Of a stretch of DNA of 64,000 nt, positions 48,733 to 59,922 are shown piece by piece. The first letter of the stretch is position 1; each line of letters begins with the position of its first letter. The DNA is from Sclerotinia nivalis (Eukaryota > Ascomycota > Leotiomycetes > Helotiales > Sclerotiniaceae). The notes beneath the pieces are model-generated. The model was not told where the DNA came from and did not search any database. It saw nothing but the letters and a program-made list of their open reading frames with translations. The DNA lies in assembly GCA_029531795.1 (NCBI GenBank), contig JAPEIS010000009.1, forward strand, positions 2,108,001 through 2,172,000. The letters run 5' to 3'. The position numbers and the translations under genes are program-made.

Positions 48733-51351
48733 CTATTCTATTCTGTTTATACTTTTAAAATACAAGAAAGACAATATAAAAACAAGAAGTAAACTACAGA
48801 TATCTTGCAGTGAGCCTGTTTTACCCATCTTCCGTTGGAACGTTTCGTTAATCCCAGGCTTCATTTTCGGTCGCAGCAGCGGAAAGATTTGTAAGTTCCT
48901 CACTCCACCTAGTGTAATACTACCAGTACTCATACCTGTACCAAAAGCTTTTCCAGTTTTCTTTCCCAACATAGTCGATTCTCCATCCAAATCAACTCCA
49001 TCAGTGCTCATATCTTTCCTTGCCGGTTTCACCACTCCCTTCCACAACGGCCTCCTTCCCTTCTTCACCACCTCCATAAACTTCATCGATCCCACCTTAG
49101 CATAAGGCGTCTGAGCCTTCGTAAACATCTTCCCCGTCTCCCACATCTTAATCTTCTCCACCCTCACCAAACGTTCCGGAACATTCAAAGCCCTCACATC
49201 TTCAACCCAATCCGCATCACCACACTCCATAAATCTCGCTACCTCAAGCGCTACAATCTTCAATATATCAGGCTTGATACCCTGCACATTATGTCCCATA
49301 ATATTAATCATCAATTGAAAATTTTCACTCCTTATGTGGCATTATAGGTGTTACGAATCCATATCGTGCTAATGTGAGATTAATATGTGCCATTAAGATA
49401 TCACATTTTCGTGTGACGGTTGCATAATCGATATCCATATTTTGCATCTTCCCTGGTAAGAAATCTCGGAGTTCATTAAGAATTCGGATAGGGGTACAAT
49501 GATGTACTGAAAGTTTCTTGGTTTGTGTCGCTGGAAGCTTTTGACTTGCAAGCGCTAATTCTCGGAGACGAAACATAGAGCGCGCGATGGTGAAACCTTC
49601 GAGATTCATGTCACCCATAGGTAAATGTGCTTGTTCAAGGAGCTTGGAGACGTCTGGTTGTTCCTATTTATCGTAGATATCGCGCCATTGAATTTGATTA
49701 TGTCATCGATGTTGTACTAGGTTTGTGGAGGAATAACCTATGCCTAGTAGTGCTCGAGCTATGAAATGTCAGCATTCATTGCAACACAAATAGTGAGGTA
49801 AATCTTGGTAGTGACAGCAACGAAAAGGGATCAAAACTCACTGTAAAATTCATGAGTTGTCTTAGGACGACCACCCATGAATATGTCATGTAAATTAGCA
49901 TCAATAAATTTGTCCAAACCAGCCCCCTTTCCTTTGATATAATTCATCTGCTGCCCAGCATTATAAATATGGGAAATAGAAAAGCTAGTACCATTCGATA
50001 AAACAAATTCAAGTCCAGCTCTTTCTAAAGAAAGCTTTAATCTCAACGTACGTAATCCGGTACACATGGGATTCTGTCGAAGAAAGTATTTCGGATCTGT
50101 CGAATGTCGAATCCATTTTGTAGATAGATTTTTTGATTTGATGATCTCCATTATTCCAATTTCGGCCGCACATGATATATGGTCCTTAGGAAGTTTCGGA
50201 GATGGTTGGAATTGTTGGTCCATACGTGATACTTCCACTTTAACTTCCTTTCGCTGCATAGAATAGATATTCCAGGCTAGAGCTTCGACCGTCTCATCAA
50301 CTTCCCTGTCGTGGATGGTCGAGAGCCAGGTATGTTTCATGGAAGGAATTGGATTGTGCTCAATAGAGTTATGAATATCCTGCCATATCTCTATGAAGTC
50401 TTCTCTGGTCGTATCATACTCCATTGTTCCAGGAGAAGTATAACGTATTACTGCCTTTGCCATTGCGCTTTTCCGTAACAGCTCGATATAAGAGTCCCCA
50501 ACATTGTTCTCAAGAATTCGCCACTATAGAGTAAAGTTAGATTTAGAGGATGAGCAACAAAATAGATGGCTGATTTTCTGAAGTAGAGAAGCAAAACCAT
50601 ATAATTACAATACTAACAGCATAGTTGGTCAAAAGATAGGCAGTAGATATATCCAAATCACCATTCTTGTGACTAGTCCAAGTATCTTTGGCAAAATCTT
50701 GAATTCTATGCACATCTTCAAAAAAACAAAACACAATGAACGGTACATCAATTTCAGGATCCATGTCCAGCTCGTATATTTCCACTGGAGCGGATTTGGT
50801 GGTAGACTTAGAAATTCTGGGTTTGATGTTAGGAGCACTAATATCTTCATCGGTAATATCTTCCATGTTCAATATGTCGAAAATATTAGTTGGAATATGC
50901 AAAGTTTCCTTTACTTTAGGTTTTGTATCGATACATTGTCCATTATTTGTCTTCCCGCTTTCGTAACATAACTTTAGAAGGTCCAGAATGGTTTCCAGCA
51001 TTCCAATAAAATGCTCATGCGATTTATTGACCTCCTCATCCTCAGCACGAGCTTGTTGAAACCACTTTAAGAATCTTTTACGAGCTTGAATTGCTCGCTC
51101 GGCTACGCGGCGAATAGCGGAGGGGAATGTGATAGTGATCTTGCTCTGCTCAGCGATAACCTTTGCTTGTTCAACCAAATCTCTGGTACTGATAATAACG
51201 ATGGTCGACTCATGAACTGGCATGGTTGGCTTGGTGGCAGACACTTTTGCTTTTTTGGCATTTTTCCTAGCCTTTCCTTTTAGACGGGTTGAAGTTGTAG
51301 AAGGATTGGCAGGTTTGAAAGTGCTTGAAAAGTTGGAAACAGAATTAGTCG

Positions 51352-51365
51352 GAATAGAGCTTGAA
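51352..51365. repeat. Target-site duplication (LINE copy B, 3' side)
   Basis: GAATAGAGCTTGAA, identical to 51,583-51,596, adjoining the TGAT tail of the LINE fragment. Confidence 0.95.
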
Positions 51366-51582
51366 TGATTGATTGATTGATTGATTGATTGAATTAACGT
51401 CTACACTGAGTCTAAGACTATCTAAGACGGCTAGAAGCTTTGTAGGCTCCTAACAAATAACAACTGGTGAAATGCTGGCCGTATTAGGCTGTAGCTAGTA
51501 CAATTTGGAGAGATTGAGATAGCCTCAATCTACTAATTTTGAATGGGGGAAGTGAAAACTAATCCTGGGGAACAAAGCCCGC
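51366..51582 (-). mobile_element. 5'-truncated LINE insertion (copy B) inside the DUF6604 gene
   Basis: This 217-bp fragment of the same LINE family as 34,474-40,387 lies in the same (minus) orientation. It shares GTGAAAACTAATCCTGGGG, then ACGGCTAGAAGCTTT, then AACGTCTACACTGAGTCTAA and a TGAT-repeat tail (read on +). It is flanked by a perfect 14-bp duplication of the host coding sequence. At several sites where the long copy has A or T this copy keeps G or C (for example GTAGGCTCCT against ATAAGCTTCT), so it is less mutated. Confidence 0.93.
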
Positions 51583-51596
51583 GAATAGAGCTTGAA
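51583..51596. repeat. Target-site duplication (LINE copy B, 5' side)
   Basis: GAATAGAGCTTGAA; in the host gene it encodes part of the Ser-rich linker (SSSI on the minus strand). Confidence 0.95.
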
Positions 51597-51820
51597 GTAG
51601 GGGCGACAGATGCAGAAGAAGAGATTGATGATGAAGATGAAGCAGAATATGAACTTGATTCGAAGGTAGTGGATGAATTCGAGCAAACTCTTTTGGCATG
51701 AATATATGGTTTATATCCACACTTAATGACAGTTTGACCAAACCATGTAGAGAAGATATTCGTATCCTCTTTATACTGTTTGTAATTGCTTGATAGACCG
51801 CCTTGGGAGAATTTGGTCAT

Positions 51821-52541
51821 CATCAAAATGCGGATATCAAACTTCACTTCAATCTCTCATCACTTCAGTAACCCCAGGAAAAGAATGGCAGAAACAAATC
51901 CATTGTATGGAGTTATACCCAGCTCTGAATATACTGAGAAATACTATGACAAGCTAAATTGATTCATTCATCCAAGAATCTTCAGGCGGCGCATGTAATA
52001 GGATGCTCCGAACGTGTCCCTTTCCTTCATGAAGACATCGAATGTTGGCGATGCCCTCATTTCCAAGCTTCACTCACTTCAGGTTAAACCGAGTGAAGTT
52101 AAATCCAACAAAAGCTGGCTGACTCATCAAAAAAACCAACCAAGTCACGAGGTCTCGCCCCAAATTCGTGTCAAATCCAGCACTTCTGCCTGGATAAAAG
52201 TGGGGTAATTTCAGGCAACCTCCTCAGTTGCCACATCTCACACGTCTCCCGAGATCTTTTACCACTTTTACCACTTTTACCAATTAATTTTCATCTTGTA
52301 TACGGCATTTCCAAGTTCTTCCTCTTCTATCGAGGATATCTTTCGATGAAAAACGTATAAGTAATTGATGATATTCCATCGAAAATCTTCTTTTTCCTTG
52401 ATTTCTTATTCATATTCATATTCTCATTCACATCTTCTCATTCCAATTCCACGGTCGCACCATTCATTATTTCATCTTACTACCGTTGCTTTACCGCAAT
52501 ATTTCATACCTTCCATAATAAAACCATTCCATCAATTCATC
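51821..52541. promoter_or_regulatory. Divergent intergenic region (DUF6604 pseudogene / SAP-SWIM-RING gene)
   Basis: This 0.7-kb region separates two divergently oriented start codons, so both promoters should lie here. The last 200 bp before the + gene are T/C-rich with TTTACCACTTTTACC repeats, which fits a fungal pyrimidine-rich core promoter or leader. I see no clear TATA box that I would commit to. Confidence 0.4.
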
Positions 52542-53709
52542 ATGCCTCGTCCTAAACGCACCATTGAAGAAGATGAGAATGTCGAAGCAATTGACTGGAG
52601 TCAATGTCTAGTCACCCAACTAAAAGCTGAGCTTGAACGTCGTCAACTTCCCAAAACAGGCAAAAAAGCAGATTTAGTAGCACGTCTCCAAGCATCCGAT
52701 GATGGAACATTGATCATTGAATCCGAAGCTTCTATTGTTCCCAACCCCTCTGCTGAAGCTGGTCCTTCTACTACTTCTGATGCACCACCCAAGAAAAAGA
52801 GAGCTAAGAAGGAAAAGAGTCCAGACGTTGTGATTGAAGGTCAACTTGCTTCCGAAGTTATCATTTACCAGAACATTGATACACGTACTGGAGAGAGACG
52901 TGAGAGAGAATTTGTTCCAGAGCCTGATGCGAAGTTTAAGGATAAGGTTAAGCGGATTCGAAAGGAGCGGATGTTTATGTTGAATAGACAGAGGGTTGTT
53001 GATGCAAAGGGAAGAGAACGTGAGGATTTCGATATTGCTGGTAGTACTGGTAACATTTATCAAACTAAGATTGGACGTTCTCCAAGTTGTACTTGTATGG
53101 ATGCAGTAAGTGATATTCTTCTCCCTTTGCTCCATTCCATACTGACAAGAAATCAGCGAACCCGTGGTCAGAAATGCAAGCACATCAACTGTAAGTATCC
53201 TCAGACTTCACGTCGCGTCCAAGTACTAATTCAATATAGATGCATTAGTCATCATCTACAAAGCACCTATGCATCTTTGCTATCAACAAGCATTCCTATC
53301 CCATGAACTCGAATACATCTGGTCCAACGCGCCGGTCACACGCGCCCCTGACGGACACGACCACAACGCGCCCGAAGATGAAACCATCTACAACGGAAAG
53401 CGCAAACCCATCGAAAGTGAATGTCCCATCTGTGTCTTCGACATGGATCCTGCTACCGAAGAGATCGTCTGGTGTAAAGCAGCCTGTGGTCAAAATTTCC
53501 ACAAAGACTGTTTTGCTCAATGGAAAGCTAGTAAGCGTGGTGGAGTCGTTACTTGTGTTTATTGTCGTACTCCTTGGCAAGAAGATGATGCGGCTCCCAG
53601 ACCTGTTCCAGGTAGTTTAGCTGCACTGAAGGATACTGCACCTAAGGTGGGTAGTTATAAGAATATTGGTCATATGGCTATGTATTCTCAAGCTGCGGTA
53701 GAGGAATAA
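52542..53709 (+). CDS. SAP-SWIM-RING zinc-finger protein, probable E3 ubiquitin ligase
   Basis: Three exons (52,542-53,105; 53,157-53,190; 53,240-53,709) give 1,068 nt, or 355 residues. The introns are 51 and 49 bp with GTAAGT donors. A SAP motif lies near residues 20-52 (LVTQLKAELERRQLPKTGKK, then ADLVARL). A SWIM zinc finger is rebuilt across the first junction, CTCMDARTRGQKCKH (C183, C185, C195, H197; CxC...CxH). A RING-type finger begins at C261: CPICVFDMD, WCKAACGQNFHKDCFAQW, VTCVYCRTPW. The small second exon supplies the last SWIM ligands, so the splice model is well supported. By family, SWIM-RING proteins act as E3 ligases, and SAP suggests DNA or chromatin contact in the nucleus. No substrate can be inferred. 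The start is the first Met of the frame with good domain spacing; an upstream in-frame Met at 52,365 precedes only leader-like sequence. Confidence 0.9.
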
Positions 53710-55284
53710 TGGGTCGATGAATGTGCTTTTAATTGTGCCGCTCTAAAATGGAGAGAAATATGGAATTGCAGTGTGCTCGGAGAATACTCATGGATGGAAT
53801 CTTACAGGGCGTTGCTTCAAGGTTCACAGCACAATCATCACGATGTTACGACTTGCCTTTCTTTTTTCACACGATTTTAATGGAAGGAAGGAGAGAGACA
53901 TGATATACCCATTTGCTTTCTTTCACTGTATCTAGCTTTTCATATCTAAATCCAAATCTTGCTAAATCAACAATCTCAATCTTCTCAACGATATAATACC
54001 AAAAACTCGGGTTCCTTCCCATCATCCCCATCGAAAATTAATTACTTACAAATGAGATCAAAGGAAGTATCTAGTAGATAGAATATTAATATTAACTATC
54101 AACACTCACGATATTAAGAACCATTCCATCATATTTTACCTCTTAAGAAATTAAAAAAATAAGAGTTCTTACACCTTCAAATTAAAAGATATTTTCAAAC
54201 GTGGAGAGGAGGAGAAGATCAATAGGGGGATATTGTGAATATACTACCTACTAGGTAAGTATTAAATTTTTTATTTTATGAGTGGAAGGGCATGATGTAG
54301 TTTAGGTATTCATAACCAATATTCACATCATCATTGACAGCAGGTAGAAAGATGAGAAATGAGAGATGCAGGTACGATAACGCGCATCCATTTAATGTTC
54401 CATGAGATATCGTGTCGATTACCTAGGTGTGTCTAGTTAACCAACAAACAGACAGACAGACAGATAGTAATGAGAATCCCATCCATCCTATCCATCACAT
54501 TATGGACCAGAGACTGGAACCAATAGTACCTCCCTATCTAGCTGTTTAGACTGAAGGAGAACATTCCATCAGATTCATAAAAAGGCTGACCGTGGTAGCT
54601 CTTGCTTAGTTATCCATCTTTCCATCCATCCTTTCATTTCAGAGAAATAGGTAAACAGTTACATAAAAGTTCGCATTTTGTTTCTCGTTTCCTCCCATTC
54701 CCCCCTTTCGTCGCGGAAATATCATCAATAACAAGTTAAACAAAACAAACAGCTGAAAAAGAAAATAAACATGTATCATCGGAGAAGTCGTACTTTGGTT
54801 GATAACGAAAACAGATGTGATGGTCATGTGAGTTTGCGTGAGACATCGATCGAGTCAATTTATCTGAAGATGTTGCGAGTATTGGAGGTCGTAAGTAAGA
54901 GCTGTGTGTGGTACATGGTGGACAGGAATTGGGTTGTGAACTGAAAAACGCCGAAGGAAAGTGTGATTCACAGGATATGGTAGCTGCATCGAATCAACAA
55001 CAATTAATTGTCGTAAAATGGAAAGTGGTGATTGGTGATTGCAATCGTTGCGATATTCGTGATTTGTGCCGGAAAAGGGAAGAGGTTGATGGGTAAAAGT
55101 ACCTAGCTAAACAAGATAGCGCAGGTTGCGAGTAGAAGGCGATTTGTGTGATGAAATAAGGGAAAGAACTGGATCGCGAAGCGAGGTCAGATGTCGATGG
55201 AATATGGCAATAAAACGATTGTGGTGCCAAAGAAGAACAGATGTTATCTGGTAATGAAGTGAAGGCAGAAATTCTAGTCTTGTT
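53710..55284. other. Convergent intergenic region
   Basis: It lies between the 3' ends of the + SAP-SWIM-RING gene and the - dynamin gene. No gene is seen. It holds an ACAG/ACAGAT microsatellite near 54,450 and AT-rich stretches. The small open frames on both strands show no motif. Confidence 0.55.
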
Positions 55285-58200
55285 TCAAGCCTCAAAATTT
55301 CCTGGTAAACCATCGATATTGTCAGCCTCACGCGTCTCATTGTTATAGTTGTATGTGCCGCGACGGTGTAACAATTCTGAAACTGGGCTTTGTTGATGGT
55401 ATCCCATTTGCTCAAAATCCTCACTCTCTGACCGATGATTTTCCTCCTCAAATGCAGGTGTGGCACTGAACTCCTCATCATCTGCGACACTTTCTTTGAG
55501 AAGCTGCTCAAACCTGATTTCAAAGGCTTCGAGTTCCTCCAATTCTTTTTGGAGCTTACGGCGTTTCGCACCAATTTCGGAATTTTCTTCCATAAGTTCT
55601 ACACATCTGTTGAGACCTATATGTTTATTTTTGTTAGCACAATCCTTCAAAATTGCAGAAGAGTTCTCTTACCATTCGTAGGGTGATTAACACCTAGTCG
55701 GGTTTCGAGAAGGTCTGTGATGTTGTCCTTGACATGGCGAAATAAACGGTTGTTAATACTGATACAAATACTGTCAATGAATCTTTTCCCGGCCACAATA
55801 TAGTATGCTCGGATATAGGCTGCAACATCAATTTCGTTTTGAAAACTATCCTTACTCAATTGGTCAGGCTTCACCAATTCTACGAGCCTCATCTTCTCCT
55901 GGAGACGGGCCTTGTCCCCGTCGGTTTCCTTCGTCTTTAGTTTTATGGATTTGGTATATATCTCTCTATCGATAAAACGAATAGCACGGACTTTGTGACG
56001 AACTTTTTGAAGATCCAACTTCTCACTTTGTTTCGTCTTCTGGATCTCTTCCTGATTCATAGTGAAAGGACTGTATGTTTCGAGCTCGTAGAGTTCATCG
56101 AGTGCATCTCGCTGTGCCTTAGAAAGCTCTTCAATCCATTCTCGAAGGATGGTAATCGATTGCTTGTATAGATCTGTTTGTCGAAATGGACCTAAGATTC
56201 TATCTGCACTCTTTTCAATCTCAGATCGTAACAGACTAATAACCCCATGAAGCAGTTGTTGGACGGGAGGCTTCCAGTCACGAACAGCCTTTTGACAGAA
56301 ATGTTTGTAGACTGGTGTGTTAACCATGTCAGGGAGACCCATATAAGTATGGTTCTCTATTTGTGTGCGTATCTCACCAATAGTGGCGAAACCTATGCCG
56401 TAATGTGCATGTCTTTCGAAGATGGTGTTCCTGAAAGGATTCTGACGGAAATTGGCAATCGGTCGTGGAGTATGTGGGATCGGAGTCTCCGATTTGGCCC
56501 CCGAAGGAGTACTTGGTGTTTGGTCGCCTGAATTCGATCTGTCTTCATTGACCATCTGATTGTATCCGCGTTTTTTACAACTATCAGGTACAAGCTCCTG
56601 CTTAGTGTTAACATCATCGTTATCAAGATCAATAACTTCAAACGTCAATCTATCAGATGGATCCGAGAAGGTGATCTTTGGCTTGTTGTGCAATATCAAC
56701 TCGTGAAATTGGCGAGAAAGTTTGGTCCATGATCCGTGGAAAGTTGTATCTGATAAATTTTGTTCGCTATTCATCATCTTTTCCACATTCTGACTGAAAT
56801 TATGCAGAAGACGGGTAACATGAAGTTGCACATTTTCATTGGGTAACTCGGGCAGGCCCTTCAGCTCTTGAATGATGGTAGCCTTACGCTTATGAACCTT
56901 CATCTTTATATCAGGCAGGCTACATACAGACCATTAGCTTGATCTTAAACAATTGGAATGAAGCTTATCACAAACCTTTTTTGGATTGATTCCGCAAGAA
57001 GGCGAGAAAGTAATCTTTGAATTTTGGGAATTCCACATTTGTCTTGGTATTTAGACCATGGGCCTTGCCACAACTCGTTGGTGCTAAAAAATTCTTTCTC
57101 TTCATCACAGGCTTGGAGATGGTAATCCTTCTCAGTCGCTTGAAAATCCGGTCCAGGCAGTCTAGTAACACGCCATCCATGGCCTAAATGATGCTCTTCC
57201 CCGTCCAAGATCTTCTCCCAATCGTTAGTGCCCTCCTTCTCCACAAGTGTATCGGGCTTCGTTAGGACGCCCATGCAACGATTAGTAGCACCTTCTTCCT
57301 CAATGAGGGCTTTTGCTTTCGACAAAACTGCTTCCACAGACATGGTCATGACGAAGATGATCAAAGTATTAGGAGTTCGGATGTATCTACAAGACGTTAG
57401 ATATAACTGAGCTAGTGAAATTTGGAGACATAAGGCTTGAGAAAGTGCAGAACTAACTTCTTGGCAATGTTTTCAAAAACCTTGATGAGATATCTCTCAT
57501 CATTTTTGGGAGTATTAGCAATAATACCAGGAAGGTCGAAGAACGATAAGGTGGGCAGTCCTGGACCGGATATCTCGACTTTCACAACATTCGGTGTGAC
57601 TTTAGCTTTAGTCGTAGTGTTATTGTTCAAAAAATGGGTGCCACTTTCTGGGATGAACTGTTCGTAGTCCTGGTTATGATTGAGAAGAGCAATCTGTGCC
57701 CATTTCATCGCGTCCTCTAGCTTTGACTTGTCTGTGATTTTGATGAATTCTTTAATCACGAGTTCTTGCTCAAACCAGGGTGGGAAAGGATTATTCTTGG
57801 TAACATCCCGATCCTCGAGTGGAGTCTTTGGTGTGCGGTATCCATACTTTTGACGAAGTGAGATGGTGCAAGACCAAGTCTCGGCTGCTTTGGTTATAAT
57901 ATTGGCAGGACATCTTGTGCAGCACCCACTGTTCTTGGGTAGGAACATCCAAGTTAATAGGCTGATAAGTGATGATTTACCGGCACTTTGATCTCCAATC
58001 AAAGCAATCATTGGGAGATCGACGATATGTGCAACATCGTAATTTCCCAACTGACTGAGAGCATCAATCAGGACTTTTGAATCCAGGCCAATTCGATGAA
58101 GACCCGACATACCGTCAATACTTGGTGTTGTGTTACGGGTATCAGGTTCTTGGTAGGCGTAATGTGATGGATGGTGAGAATCTGCAAAAAGAATATGTGA

Positions 58201-58497
58201 TTAGTGCAGACTCAAGGTTAGGATTGATTGCACTATCTTACCGCTGTGATATGGAGCTCGAAGATCCCGGTCAATGTCGATCTGATCGTGCGGATTTGAA
58301 GAAAGATGATATTCCCTGGCGCCTTTAGAGGTCCGGCGTGTGGTTCTATTGGAGGTTTCTTGTTTGATTGTACGGGGGATCGTCGGAAATGTGGTATTGG
58401 TAGGGCTGGTCGGAAGTTTGGTGTGATGAGGACTTGACAATTGACCACGTGTTGAAGTGATTTCTTCGACTTGCTTTCTAGAAATTTGGAAAGCCAT
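55285..58497 (-). CDS. Dynamin-superfamily large GTPase
   Basis: Five exons (58,497-58,242; 58,181-57,458; 57,386-56,976; 56,919-55,673; 55,616-55,285) sum to 2,970 nt, or 989 residues. The GTPase signatures are in place: G1 GDQSAGKSS (about 147-155), the Thr-containing CCTRCP switch region downstream, G3 DLPG (about 300-303) and G4 TKPD (about 369-372). The junction ESIQKS-LPDIKMKVHKRKAT enters the stalk (from about 460). The C-terminal part contains the GED-like segment AAYIRAYYIVAGKRFIDSIC, followed by a Lys/Glu-rich coiled coil (RRKLQKELEELEAFE) and an acidic, Gln/Ser-rich tail. No pleckstrin-homology or proline-rich domain is visible, so it resembles Mx/Vps1-like and the expanded fungal dynamin-like proteins more than classical dynamin. 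An N-terminal extension of about 140 residues, Ser/Thr/Pro-rich, precedes the GTPase domain. Expected role is membrane remodelling; its cargo and location are not evident. Confidence 0.9.
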
Positions 58498-59922
58498 GAT
58501 GAGGATATATTATATAGCCTCCACAGGTGTTGTCCTGTATCAATCACGTATCAGCGCCTGCAAAATTCAATAGATTCATACGCATGGAAATTTTGAGATC
58601 CTGTGGTGCCGCATGCTAGATGATGCGAAGTTGAAAAGATGGAATGTCATACCTTGTAAAAGTCTGAGATGGAAGGGCAAACACAGAACTTGATTCTGTA
58701 GATTTAAGGACGAAGGTGGGAGATCTTTCTTTTGCGGAAGGCTCAAGATCTATCTAGGTCAGATACAGCCAGCAGAGATTGAATAGCCTATCCGATCTGG
58801 AATTTGTTGGACAGGAAAAGATTGTTGCGAGGAGCAACTTAAAGAGTATGTAGAAAGAGAACAATGGTAACAAGTTCGAAGCTTCTGCAAGTAGCCTTAC
58901 GGAAACTAGAGAAGATCGATAGAATGCAAGGCACAAAAAAGTAGTTGAGATTGAAAGAGTGAAAGAGAATTGGAAGAAATAAGATATTCTCATATCTTCG
59001 CGGACAAACGGGACCACGTGAAGAGAGTGTTTGCATATGGCCTTGAAGGTGTATACAATTCTATCCAATGAAGAGCTTAAATAATATCAAAGTGAATGGT
59101 AGACTGTAAAAACAAGCCTTGGATATCATCGATCAAAAAAGGGCTGGATGATAGTAATCCTATCGATTATTTTGTTTTTGTTTGATATTACTTTGGACTT
59201 TTTCAAATGAATATCAGATTTGTATGACCTTTCCTATCAAATCTGACAAACCCCTATAAAATTACAAAGAATGAGCAAATGAATTTGATAGACACCAGAG
59301 AAGCTGATAGAACTTCAGATATGCAGCTGTATGTTTTGAGTAGACCTGATCCTGGAAGAACTGCCAGCTTTAGGAATTTCCAGGTGATAGTAATGGTGCT
59401 TTGAGTCCAAGTTGACAGACTTCACTTTAATCACTCCGCGGAACGGGTACTTGAGCTTTTCACCCATGTTCATTTGATGCGCCTGCCTATATCTCTCCAA
59501 TGGAATTGGTGTTGGCAGCTGGGATTCTTGACTTTGCTTTTTTTTCGAGTCGGCTTCTTACATTATGGATATCAACATAGGAAGGGGGCCAAAGAAAGGC
59601 GTCCTAATGCCAATGGTGTCTTGCCTTTCCATTGTCCGATACTGTAAGTGAAGCATAATAATGATTGTTTAACAGTTAAGGGTGAGAATGAAGTCTATTT
59701 GAAGTGAAGACGGAATGAGGGGAAGTGGAGTATGTGTTAACCTTATTTGTGCATTTTATACATTTTTATGCATTTGCACGGACCAGCTAAGCCCCTCAAC
59801 GGAATAAGCCATAGCATCGAAATTAATCTCACACTCTAGAACCAATGCCAGGTGTTCATGTCATTTTGCAGATTTATTAAAGAACATCCATAAAAACATC
59901 TTCATCAATTCAATCTTTTAGG
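58498..59922. promoter_or_regulatory. Divergent promoter region (dynamin-like / GMPPA-like)
   Basis: This 1.4-kb interval separates two divergently transcribed genes and should hold both promoters. A GCCAATGG box (CCAAT type) lies at about 59,610. Open frames inside it, for example around 59,315-59,500 minus, show no motif. Confidence 0.4.

Larger units (their letters stand above)
48733..51820 (-). pseudogene. DUF6604-domain gene, disrupted by a LINE and nonsense codons
   Basis: The start MTKFSQGGLSSNYKQYKEDT (Met at 51,820) and the blocks STWFGQTVIKCGY, TRLKGKARKNAK, LVEQAKVIAEQ, RAIQARKRFLKWFQQ and HEHFIGMLETILDLL match the N-terminal DUF6604 domain of fungal proteins. A serine-rich linker is interrupted by a 217-bp LINE fragment at 51,366-51,582 that brings in a stop at 51,533. 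Removing the insert and one duplication leaves the frame open across the site. Downstream introns are intact: 50,524-50,617 (GTTAGT...CTATAG) and 49,759-49,841 (GTGAGT...CATAG), both in correct phase. In the next exon, in-frame TGA (49,703-49,705) and TAG (49,664-49,666) break the frame, both explicable by C-to-T change. The frame shifts again near 49,320 before a C-terminal stretch of about 170 codons. The true 3' end is uncertain. Family function is unknown. Confidence 0.85.
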
